NCBI GenBank assembly: GCA_038244535.1
Contig: JBBRTJ010000052.1
Location: 1-26,045, forward strand
Direction of reading: 5' to 3'
Source of the DNA: JBBRTJ01 sp038244535
GTDB lineage: Bacteria > Actinomycetota > Acidimicrobiia > Acidimicrobiales > Ilumatobacteraceae
DNA: 26,045 nucleotides
The notes below the pieces were generated by a model, which saw only the letters and a list, made by a program, of their open reading frames with translations, was not told where the DNA came from and made no database searches. Below are positions 1-5,917 of this stretch, piece by piece; the first letter of the stretch is position 1, and each line of letters opens with the position of its first letter. The translations under genes and the position numbers were made by a program.

Positions 1-108
1 CATCTCCCCACCGGTCTCGACCCGCAGGCCGTCGCCGACCGCATCGTGCAGGGCATCGAGCACGGCGAGAACGAGATCAGCGCCACGGCCTTCACCACCG
101 GCGTCTGA
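1..108 (+). CDS. C-terminal end of a protein truncated by the window edge, possibly a short-chain dehydrogenase
   Basis: The first codon of the window opens an uninterrupted frame of 35 residues ending in TGA at 106-108. The visible part reads LDPQAVADRIVQGIEHG followed by a short polar tail. A 'DP-x-x-VAD-x-IV-x-GIE' helix near the C-terminus is common in short-chain dehydrogenases/reductases, where it closes the Rossmann subunit, but no catalytic motif lies inside the window. The family call is a guess from the tail alone; that this is the end of a real gene is more certain. The 203 bases that follow, up to 311, show nothing I can name. Confidence 0.4.
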   Translation, partial: HLPTGLDPQAVADRIVQGIEHGENEISATAFTTGV

Positions 109-311
109 CTTCAGGGCAACTGGCCGCGGACCAGTACCACTGCTCGGACCTGTGCACCACGCGCCTCGCCCTTGACGGAGCCATCCGAGCACGGTCGCCG
201 AGCGCCGGCTGAGGTTCGGCCCAGCATCCCCATTCGCTGGCTCCGATGCGTGTTGCCGGGCGTGTCCGAGCGGCGGATCGGTCGACTTCCGGAGATCGTG
301 GACGTCGAGTT

Positions 312-1103
312 TCAGCCGGTCTCGAGGGCGGCAAGGTCACGTTCGGCGTAGCGGCGGTGGGATGAGTACTCCTCCAGGAGCACCCGCAGACACTCGGCGC
401 CGGTATGGGTCTCCTCACCCCAAGCGGGAGCGATGACAGCGGTGCGCGGGCGATCGAGATCCGTTCGGGTGAGGCCCCCGAGCAACTCCCGCAGCCGGCT
501 CCGGCGATCGCGGAACACGGCCAGAACCTCCTCGTACGGCGGTTGCGCGTCGTCATCCAGTCCCAGCCCGGCACGCTGGTCGACGGGGTAGTCCGTGGTC
601 GGCTCGGCAAGCGGGTGGAACGCGTCGTCCGTCTCGCGGTACTGCCGACTGATCCAGCAGTCGTCGGCGAACACGAGGTGCCGCAGTGTCTCGACGAGCG
701 ACCACTCCCCGTCGACGCGTACGTGTCTCGCCGCTTCCGGTAGCCGCTCGGCCCGCTGCAGCGTCTCGTCCCAGCGCGCCTCCAGCGTTGCGAACACGGC
801 CCGGTAGTCGTCCGGATCGCTGAGCGCGCGTAGCGCCACCCGCTCCGGGAAGCGCCGGTCGAGCTCGGCCCCGACGTACACCGAGACGTCGACGTCGTCG
901 ACGATCACCCCGCCGCCCTGGCCGTGCAGACTCGACACACGAAGGTTCTCGACGTAGGACGCCACGACGATCACGCCGGACAGGTTGCAGTCCCGGAACC
1001 GGGCGCCTTCCAGGGTGCACGTGTCAAACGTCGTGCCGCTGAGGTCGCGCTGGTGGAACGTCGCCCCACGCAGACTGTCGGTGATCGCCGGACCGGAGGT
1101 CAT
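312..1103 (-). CDS. Pentapeptide-repeat/DinB-like domain protein
   Basis: This 263-residue protein has two parts. Residues about 10-45 read as pentapeptide repeats (LRGATF, LSGTTF, LEGARF, CNLSG), a short right-handed beta-helix. Residues about 95-260 look like a DinB/mycothiol-dependent-enzyme four-helix bundle: WSLVETLRHLVFADD with His142, and EYSSHRRYAERDL near the C-terminus with His249, where this superfamily places metal ligands. Such domains often act as thiol-dependent transferases or isomerases, but the substrate here is unknown. The ATG at 1103 is chosen because GGAGAGG lies about 8-14 bases upstream; the frame stays open further upstream but no other good start is seen. The gene stands alone, with no co-directional neighbour within 400 bases on its upstream side. 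Family assignment is fairly secure, function is not. Confidence 0.8.
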   Translation of the reverse strand: MTSGPAITDSLRGATFHQRDLSGTTFDTCTLEGARFRDCNLSGVIVVASYVENLRVSSLHGQGGGVIVDDVDVSVYVGAELDRRFPERVALRALSDPDDYRAVFATLEARWDETLQRAERLPEAARHVRVDGEWSLVETLRHLVFADDCWISRQYRETDDAFHPLAEPTTDYPVDQRAGLGLDDDAQPPYEEVLAVFRDRRSRLRELLGGLTRTDLDRPRTAVIAPAWGEETHTGAECLRVLLEEYSSHRRYAERDLAALETG

Positions 1104-1182
1104 CTCGCTGCCTCTCCATCGGTGTCGAGCCGCCAGCGAGGTTAGGGCGAAGCCCGGCGGCGCGGCGTCCGAGCAACCACGC

Positions 1183-1293
1183 CCTCGGGCAGCGTACAGG
1201 ACGCTGACCGAGCTCGGTCTGAGCCGTCGCGACGCTGCCGGGCTGCTCGGCTGGTCCCACCAGCGCGTGCAGCAGCTCCTCGAGGCAAGCTGA
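1183..1293 (+). pseudogene. Helix-turn-helix gene fragment (HicB-antitoxin-like C-terminus)
   Basis: The frame ending in TGA at 1291-1293 encodes LTELGLSRRDAAGLLG followed by WSHQRVQQLLEAS. This 'LGLS-x-RDA-x-x-LLG-x-SHQRVQQL' pattern is typical of the C-terminal helix-turn-helix of actinobacterial HicB-like antitoxins and related DNA-binding proteins. Upstream in the same frame the sequence runs antisense into the DinB gene and has no plausible start or N-terminal domain. I therefore read it as the remnant of a deleted or rearranged antitoxin-like gene rather than a working gene. No toxin gene is next to it. Confidence 0.42.
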
Positions 1294-1420
1294 CTGTCCG
1301 AATCGCAGAGCTGCCTGGTTGAGCGGCTGACATCACTTCTCGCCGACGTCGCCGGGCCGGCCCGACCCGCTCCCACCGTCGATCACCGAACGATTCCGGC
1401 CTTGGTCGGCGAAGTAGCGC

Positions 1421-1447
1421 GTGTGAGTGCGCCAACTGCACTCACAC
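1421..1447. repeat. Perfect 10-bp inverted repeat with 7-nt loop
   Basis: GTGTGAGTGC at 1421-1430 is perfectly complementary to GCACTCACAC at 1438-1447. A second, weaker 5-bp stem (TCGCC/GGCGA, 1448-1465) follows at once. On the minus strand it lies about 110 bases downstream of the tRNA-Gly gene and could end that transcript or a read-through transcript, although no T-run follows on either strand. An operator site is the alternative. Apart from this and the HTH fragment, I see nothing in the gene-free stretch 1104-1557. Confidence 0.5.
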
Positions 1448-1557
1448 TCGCCAGTTCGAGGGCGATGCGCTGCCTCCCCCCTTGGCGTGTGTCTGGCCGC
1501 TCGTGGTGAGCTGCACGCGCAACAGCACGGGTTCGTGCGTGAACGCTTGAGAACTCT

Positions 1558-1633
1558 TGGAGCGGACGACGGGATTCGAACCCGCGACCCTCACCTTGGC
1601 AAGGTGATGCTCTACCAGCTGAGCCACGTCCGC
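1558..1633 (-). tRNA. trnG: tRNA-Gly (anticodon GCC)
   Basis: Read on the minus strand, the sequence folds into a complete cloverleaf. The acceptor stem GCGGACG pairs perfectly with CGTCCGC. The D arm is GCTC-AGCTGGTA-GAGC, the anticodon arm TCACC-TTGCCAA-GGTGA with anticodon GCC, and the T arm GCGGG-TTCGAAT-CCCGT. The discriminator base is T (1561) and CCA is encoded at 1560-1558, giving 76 nt in all. The tRNA lies 53 bases downstream of the EamA gene end and is probably transcribed separately. Confidence 0.97.
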
Positions 1634-1645
1634 ATTGCGGGGCGA

Positions 1646-1651
1646 ACCCTA
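1646..1651 (-). promoter_or_regulatory. Candidate -10 element of the tRNA-Gly promoter
   Basis: On the minus strand TAGGGT fits the TAnnnT form of actinobacterial -10 boxes and would start transcription around 1640, a few bases before the mature tRNA 5' end at 1633. I cannot find a convincing -35 hexamer. Position and match are the only support. Confidence 0.3.
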
Positions 1652-1686
1652 GCGCGGCGAGCCCTTGTTGCCAGCCGCAAGAGCCC

Positions 1687-2616
1687 TCACATCGCCGGTT
1701 CGCCGACCTCGACGACCTCCTTCGGGGCCATCCCCTGGTGACCGACCACAACCCCGCCGAGGCCGACGAGCACAACCATGGCACCGAGCACCTGCACCAC
1801 CGCCAGAGACTCGTCGTAGACGATCCACGCCCCGACCGTCGAGATCACCGGGTTGGCCAGGGTCATGAGCGACAGGATCGTGACGTCGACCTGGCCCTGG
1901 GCCCAGTTCATGAGGCCATGGCCCACCGTGCCGGGGATCAGCACCATGAGGATGATCCACAGCCAGTCCGTGCCGCCGATGGCACCGAGATCGTGGCTGG
2001 TGAGCAGTGCGTACGGCGTCAGGACGAGCGCGCCGGTCAGCATGATCCCAGCGAGGTACGCAGCGCTGGGGATCCCACGCGTGCGCTGGCGCTTCACCTC
2101 GAGGAAGTACACGGTGAAGCCAATGAGGTTGGCCACCGCCAGCATGTCGCCGTAGAAGCTGGCGCCCGCGGTCTTCGATGCGCCGAGCACCACGGCGAGC
2201 ACGCCCAGCATGCTCAGGGCGGCGAACGACAGGTCGCGACGCGTCACGCGCTCGCCGAAGAGCCGACCGGCGACGAGCAGCACGAGCACCGGGGTGAGGG
2301 CACCGATCAGGGTGGCGTTGGCCACCGAGGTGTGCTGGAACGAGGCGAAGCCGCACACGATGGAGAAGGCGAACAGCGCACCCGCGGGGAGACTGCGGCG
2401 CAAGATCTCAACGGTGAGCTTGTTGCCTGAGAGCCGGCACACGAGCAGCGCCACGGGGACCGCCACCCACATCCGGTAGAGCGAGATGGTGGTGGAGCTG
2501 GCACTGATGGCCTTGACGAGCAGCGGGCCTATGCCCCAGCAGCACACCGCCAGCATGGCCGCCAGCAGTGGCAGCGGCACGCCGGTCCGGTCGGACAGGC
2601 CGGAGCCCCTACTCAC
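1687..2616 (-). CDS. EamA-family (drug/metabolite transporter superfamily) permease
   Basis: A 309-residue integral membrane protein with about ten hydrophobic segments in two homologous halves, the layout and length of EamA/DMT exporters. The first helix is LPLLAAMLAVCCWGIGPLLVKAI. Typical half-repeat features are SLYRMWVAVPVALLV and, in the second half, MVLIPGTVGHGLMNWAQGQV and LANPVISTVGAWIVYDESL. Members export amino acids, nucleosides or other small metabolites; the substrate cannot be read from sequence. The GTG start at 2616 overlaps the stop of the upstream 76-aa gene by 8 bases, so the two are probably translationally coupled in one operon. Confidence 0.88.
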   Translation of the reverse strand: MSRGSGLSDRTGVPLPLLAAMLAVCCWGIGPLLVKAISASSTTISLYRMWVAVPVALLVCRLSGNKLTVEILRRSLPAGALFAFSIVCGFASFQHTSVANATLIGALTPVLVLLVAGRLFGERVTRRDLSFAALSMLGVLAVVLGASKTAGASFYGDMLAVANLIGFTVYFLEVKRQRTRGIPSAAYLAGIMLTGALVLTPYALLTSHDLGAIGGTDWLWIILMVLIPGTVGHGLMNWAQGQVDVTILSLMTLANPVISTVGAWIVYDESLAVVQVLGAMVVLVGLGGVVVGHQGMAPKEVVEVGEPAM

Positions 2617-2839
2617 GCCGGTCGGGCGGCCTCAGGTCGACCCGGAGCACGAGCACGCCCTCCTCGATCGCACCCGTCGCGTCGCCGATGATGGCGAAGT
2701 CCTGGAAGTCGAGCTGCGCCTGCTGGAGGAACTGGTTGCGCTCGGCCCCGGCCACCGGCGGGAGCGGGCGGCGCTTCACAGCGGCGGCACGGTCCCGAAA
2801 CCGGTGCAGCATCCCATCGATGTCGAGCTCGTCAGCCAT
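2609..2839 (-). CDS. Conserved-looking 76-aa protein of unknown function
   Basis: The protein begins MADELDIDGMLHRFRDRAAAV, continues PLPPVAGAERNQFLQQAQLDF, and ends in an acidic then hydrophobic strand (EEGVLVLRVDLRPP). It has no membrane segment or metal-binding motif and looks like a small alpha/beta cytoplasmic protein. I do not recognise the family. That it is a real gene is supported by the 8-base overlap with the EamA gene start, by codon use fitting its neighbours, and by a -10-like TAGGCT exactly six bases before its ATG with no Shine-Dalgarno sequence. Its place as first gene of the exporter unit suggests a linked or regulatory role, which is inference only. Confidence 0.7.
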   Translation of the reverse strand: MADELDIDGMLHRFRDRAAAVKRRPLPPVAGAERNQFLQQAQLDFQDFAIIGDATGAIEEGVLVLRVDLRPPDRRE

Positions 2840-2841
2840 CG

Positions 2842-2896
2842 GTTCAGCCTATTCGGGCGGTGCCCGTCTCCCCTGACCCGAATCGGGCTACTGAAC
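2842..2896 (-). terminator. Long bulged inverted repeat spanning the end of the membrane-protein gene
   Basis: ATTCGGG (2851-2857) pairs with CCCGAAT (2877-2883), and flanking segments TTCAGCC/GGGCTA-CTGAAC extend the stem outwards to about 15 pairs with small bulges. A smaller hairpin CGGGC-ggt-GCCCG (2854-2866) is nested inside. On the minus strand the stop codon of the upstream gene (TAG, 2890-2888) sits in the stem base. This suits a terminator between 2888-3466 and the EamA unit, although no T-run follows. Confidence 0.45.
2846..2851 (-). promoter_or_regulatory. Candidate -10 box of a leaderless promoter (76-aa/EamA unit)
   Basis: On the minus strand TAGGCT is followed by six bases and then the ATG at 2839. 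A transcript starting about 7 bases after the -10 would begin at the start codon. No -35 box is convincing (AGGGGA at the expected place). The element lies inside the inverted repeat that follows the upstream gene. Confidence 0.4.
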
Positions 2897-3466
2897 GGCT
2901 TCGCCGGTGCCGAGCTTCACGTGCACGTCGTGCAGGACGGCTTCCCGACGAGCGTGTGAGGACTTCAACCAGCGCCGCTTGCTCATGGCGTCAAGAGCTT
3001 CGAGCGCCGGCGGGATGGGCTTGGTGGCGAGCCAGAACCAAACGGTGAGGGCAGCCACCAGGACGCCGAGGGCTACGAGGCCGGCGATGGCGAGGTTGAC
3101 CCGACGGGTGGACGAGTCGTCACCGACCCTGGCTGGCGCCGAGGTGGGGGTGGTGACCGGCTCAGCTCCCCCGGCCACGGCCGGTGCCTCGGTCGTGGTC
3201 GTGCTCGCCGCCGTGGTGCTGGACGTCGTGCTCGCGCCCGCCGCCGCCGACAGGCGGGTCGTTGCCACTGGCTTGAACGTGGTGCTCTGCTTGATGGTCG
3301 TCGCCTGGGGCAACCTGAGCGCAGGCTGCTCGACCACGACGGTTGCGCGCTGCCCTCCGCTCTCGGCGCCCGGGGCCCCCACCGCAACGGCCACGCCGGC
3401 GCCGGCTGCGGCCACGGCACCGCCGGCCAGCGCGAGCGCGACGAACGAACGAGCAACGATCTTCAT
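2888..3466 (-). CDS. Exported, Ser/Thr-rich single-pass membrane protein of unknown function
   Basis: The 192-residue product has an N-terminal signal sequence (KIVARSF, then a long Ala/Gly/Val core, residues 1-32), an extracytoplasmic linker rich in Ser, Thr, Ala and Pro (residues about 70-115, including a TTSSTTAASTTTTEAP run), one transmembrane helix (LAIAGLVALGVLVAALTVWFWLAT, about residues 125-148) and a basic C-terminal tail of about 40 residues (SKRRWLKSSHARREAV). The low-complexity linker resembles a cell-wall-spanning or glycosylated stalk. I recognise no family. It lies 64 bases downstream of the DNA glycosylase gene in the same direction, and a shared transcript is possible. The ATG at 3466 is the only start that includes the whole signal sequence. 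Confidence 0.7.
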   Translation of the reverse strand: MKIVARSFVALALAGGAVAAAGAGVAVAVGAPGAESGGQRATVVVEQPALRLPQATTIKQSTTFKPVATTRLSAAAGASTTSSTTAASTTTTEAPAVAGGAEPVTTPTSAPARVGDDSSTRRVNLAIAGLVALGVLVAALTVWFWLATKPIPPALEALDAMSKRRWLKSSHARREAVLHDVHVKLGTGEAVQ

Positions 3467-3530
3467 GGGTCCGATCAGTTTCGCACGCCACCGGCGATCG
3501 CCCCAGCCACCCCACGTTCACCGAGATCAG

Positions 3531-4313
3531 TCAACGCTGGTGGATCGGGCAGCTGTAGGTGGTTCGGCCGCCGATCGTGCGCCGATCCAGCACCGCACCA
3601 TCCCGAGGGCAGCGACCACCGCGCTCGCGGGCCTCCTGCAGGTCGCCGAGATGCGAGCCACCCCTGGCGAGCAGCACCGGCAACGTCCGCCGGATGCCCT
3701 GGTGCAGGCGGCCGATCTCGACGTCGCTCAACGAACCCGCCCGCCGGGCCGGGTCGAGCCCGCAGCGCCAGAGGACCTCATCGGTGAGGAGGTTGCCCAA
3801 CCCGGCGATCCGAGCCTGATCGAGCAGCCGGGCCTTCAACGGAGCCGAGGAGCCGGCCAGGGCCATTCGGAGCTGGCGACGGGTCACGCTCAGGGCGTCG
3901 GGTCCGAGCGCATCGACGTCCGGATCGAGCTCGACGCCCCCGAGGCGCCGGGGATCGTTCATCGTCAGCGACCCGCCGCCGGCGAAGGCCAGTCCGAACC
4001 GGTCCCACGCAGGGGCGAGCTGCTGCGGTCCGTACTCGAGCTCGTCGACGCCAGCCTGACCGTCCACCACGAGCCGCCCGGTCATCCCGAAGCGGAGCCC
4101 GAGCCCCACCGCACCGTCGATGCCGAGCACGAGCAGCTTGCCGCGGCGACCTGCTTCGCTCACCGGCCGGCCGACCAGTGCGGCGGTCAGCGCCGCTGGC
4201 GACGCTCCTCCCTTCAAGAACCACGGATCGGGCGCGGTCACACCCGTGATGACCCGCCCCACGACCCGCTCGGCGAGGCGCCGGTAGCGCTCGACCTCCA
4301 GCACCTCGGGCAC
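3531..4313 (-). CDS. Fpg/Nei-family DNA glycosylase/AP lyase with a variant zinc finger
   Basis: This 260-residue protein excises oxidised bases and nicks the abasic site. The GTG at 4313 is chosen over the GTG at 4322 because it places Pro2 and Glu3 (MPEVLEVERY) where the family needs its N-terminal catalytic proline; an AAGGTGGAGG stretch lies just upstream. Lys59 (GRRGK) matches the conserved catalytic-domain lysine, FGMTGR and DPRRLGG are family motifs, and the helix-two-turn-helix reads ARIAGLGNLLTDEV with Asn174. The C-terminal finger keeps exact family spacing and the DNA-contact Arg250, but its ligands are Cys235, Asp238, Cys255 and His258 instead of four cysteines. Whether it is Fpg-like (8-oxoguanine) or Nei-like (oxidised pyrimidines) cannot be decided here. 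It is divergent from the gene at 4352. Confidence 0.88.
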   Translation of the reverse strand: MPEVLEVERYRRLAERVVGRVITGVTAPDPWFLKGGASPAALTAALVGRPVSEAGRRGKLLVLGIDGAVGLGLRFGMTGRLVVDGQAGVDELEYGPQQLAPAWDRFGLAFAGGGSLTMNDPRRLGGVELDPDVDALGPDALSVTRRQLRMALAGSSAPLKARLLDQARIAGLGNLLTDEVLWRCGLDPARRAGSLSDVEIGRLHQGIRRTLPVLLARGGSHLGDLQEARERGGRCPRDGAVLDRRTIGGRTTYSCPIHQR

Positions 4314-4339
4314 GGCCTCCACCTTGCCACCGGATCGGC

Positions 4340-4345
4340 CATGCT
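4340..4345 (+). promoter_or_regulatory. Candidate -10 box of a leaderless promoter
   Basis: CATGCT is followed by six bases and then the GTG start at 4352, the same geometry as at 19051 and 2846. There is no Shine-Dalgarno sequence in the 38-base gap to the divergent glycosylase gene. The match to TAnnnT is imperfect (C at position 1). Confidence 0.3.
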
Positions 4346-4351
4346 GGCGAC

Positions 4352-4747
4352 GTGCAACTCGGTGACTGGTTCTGGCTCATCGTCGCCATCGCGGTGTGCG
4401 CCGCCATGCTCTGGGGCGCGAAGCGCATCGAGCCGCACTGGAGCGCCAAGGACGGCAGCGCGTTCACGTGCCGCTACCAGACCGTTGGCCGGGCCGGCGA
4501 AGCGATCGGCAACTGGAACGAGGGCAGGGTCGAGGTCATCGGCGCCACGGTGCTGATCCACCCCAAGGACATCCTCAGGCGCCGGCCGCCCACTCCCCCG
4601 CTGCGGGTGATCAGCGCGTCCGACAACCCGCCGAAGCGCCGGGCGGTCTACCTGCTCGACGGCGACGCTCTGGGCCTCATCGCCCTCCGGGTGCCGTCGC
4701 GCTCGCCCGCCAACGCCCGACTAGCGGGACTCGTCACCCAGCGCTGA
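4352..4747 (+). CDS. Small DUF2550-like membrane-anchored protein
   Basis: The product has 131 residues. Residues 5-22 (DWFWLIVAIAVCAAMLWG) form one membrane helix, followed by a compact domain with GEAIGNWNEGRVEVIG and a C-terminal part ALGLIALRVPSRSPANARLAGLV. One helix plus a roughly 100-residue domain that starts with a basic, polar stretch resembles the actinobacterial DUF2550 family, but the match is by general pattern and its function is unknown anyway. GTG at 4352 is preferred because it includes the whole helix. The 3' end overlaps the stop of the convergent PLP-enzyme gene by 14 bases. Confidence 0.7.
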   Translation: MQLGDWFWLIVAIAVCAAMLWGAKRIEPHWSAKDGSAFTCRYQTVGRAGEAIGNWNEGRVEVIGATVLIHPKDILRRRPPTPPLRVISASDNPPKRRAVYLLDGDALGLIALRVPSRSPANARLAGLVTQR

Positions 4748-5912
4748 GCGCCTGGTCGAAGTCGGCGATCAGGTCGTCGACGTGCTCGAGACCGACGCTG
4801 ACGCGAAGGAGGCCGGGGCCGATCCCGGCTGCCGCGAGCTCGTCGGGCAGCAGGCCTGCATGGGTCGAGTTGGCGGGGCTGCTCACCAACGTCTCGGGGC
4901 CGCCGAGCGACGCCGCCGGCTGCGCGATCCTCACGGCCTCGACGAAGCGACCGCCGGCTTCGACACCACCGGCCAGATCGACCGCGACGAGCGACCCGAA
5001 CCCGCTCATCTGCCGGCAGGCCAGCTCGTGTTGGGGGTGGGAGGCGAGGCCCGGGTAGCGCACGCCGGCCACTGCGGGATGGCCCTCGAGGTGGCGGGCC
5101 AACGCGAGCGCCGTCTCGCTCTGGCGGGCGACGCGGATCGGGAGCGTGCGGATGCCTCGCAGCGCGTTGGTGGCATCGAAGGGCGATGCACAGGCCCCGT
5201 GCAGCACGCTGTAAGCCCAGATCGGATCGATGAGGTCACGGGCACCGGCGATCACCCCGATGGTGGCATCGTTGTGACCGGCGATCCCCTTGGTGGCCGA
5301 GTGCAGCACGAGGTGGGCACCGTGGCGGAGCGGCTGCTGGAGCACGGGCGTGGCGAACGTCGAGTCGACCACCACGATCGGTCCTTGCAGCGCGCCGACC
5401 TCGTCGAGGTCGGTGAGCGACAGCTGCGGGTTGGCCGGCGTCTCGGCCAGCACGACCATGGTGCGCCCGGGACGGATGGCGGCGGCAAAGGCGCCGGGTA
5501 CCGTCCCGTCGACGAACGTGGTCTCGATGCCGAAGCGCGCCGCCGGGCCTTGCAGGAAGAGCTGGGTGCCGGAGTAGATCTGGCGCTGAGCGACGACGTG
5601 GTCGCCGGGCGAGCACAGGGCCATCACGACCGTCGACACCGCTCCCATGCCAGAGGCGAACGCCAGCGCCGCCTCGGCCCCTTCGAGCTGTGCGATGGCG
5701 TCCTCGAACGCCTTGACCGAAGGATTCGAGTACCGGCTGTAGAACCGCTCGGCCCGGGCCACCGTCGACATGCGGCGGCCCTCGGCCAAAGACGGCGTGA
5801 TGAACGTCGACGACGCCCACACGATGGGCGCCAGCGCAGTGCCGTTGTCGGCCCGGCCGGCGCGGATGGCGACGGTTTCGGCGTGCAGCGACTGGTCGGG
5901 GGGCGAAGGCAT
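4734..5912 (-). CDS. Cys/Met-metabolism PLP-dependent enzyme (cystathionine gamma-synthase or O-acylhomoserine sulfhydrylase)
   Basis: This 392-residue protein matches the gamma-family of PLP enzymes over its whole length: FYSRYSNPSVKAFE (Tyr58 and Arg60, cofactor phosphate contacts), ALAFASGMGAVST, the Asp183 motif VVDSTFATP, and the PLP lysine Lys208 in LVLHSATKGIAGHNDATIG. Most relatives have SATKYLGGHSD at that point, so the substitution after the lysine is a little unusual. It starts 5 bases after the metX stop, so both enzymes come from one mRNA. MetX makes O-acylhomoserine; this enzyme would condense it with cysteine (giving cystathionine) or with sulfide (giving homocysteine). Motifs alone cannot separate these. 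A role in the riboswitch-controlled methionine pathway is well supported by context. Confidence 0.9.
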   Translation of the reverse strand: MPSPPDQSLHAETVAIRAGRADNGTALAPIVWASSTFITPSLAEGRRMSTVARAERFYSRYSNPSVKAFEDAIAQLEGAEAALAFASGMGAVSTVVMALCSPGDHVVAQRQIYSGTQLFLQGPAARFGIETTFVDGTVPGAFAAAIRPGRTMVVLAETPANPQLSLTDLDEVGALQGPIVVVDSTFATPVLQQPLRHGAHLVLHSATKGIAGHNDATIGVIAGARDLIDPIWAYSVLHGACASPFDATNALRGIRTLPIRVARQSETALALARHLEGHPAVAGVRYPGLASHPQHELACRQMSGFGSLVAVDLAGGVEAGGRFVEAVRIAQPAASLGGPETLVSSPANSTHAGLLPDELAAAGIGPGLLRVSVGLEHVDDLIADFDQALSAG

Positions 5913-5917
5913 CGTGC

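Noticed and set aside
1427..1741. Plus-strand ORF containing ADDGIRTRDPHLGKVMLYQLSH, and minus-strand ORF at 1442-1627 starting MAQLVEHHLAKVRVAGSNPV
   Set aside because: Both are translations across the tRNA-Gly gene; these peptides are well-known spurious products of tRNA sequences.
1649..2356. 235-codon minus-strand ORF overlapping the EamA gene
   Set aside because: Shifted frame of the transporter; Arg/His-rich, no hydrophobic segments.
2907..4556. 549-codon plus-strand ORF
   Set aside because: Runs antisense over the Ser/Thr-rich membrane protein and the DNA glycosylase, whose motifs and starts are convincing; no family feature in the ORF. High GC keeps antisense frames open.
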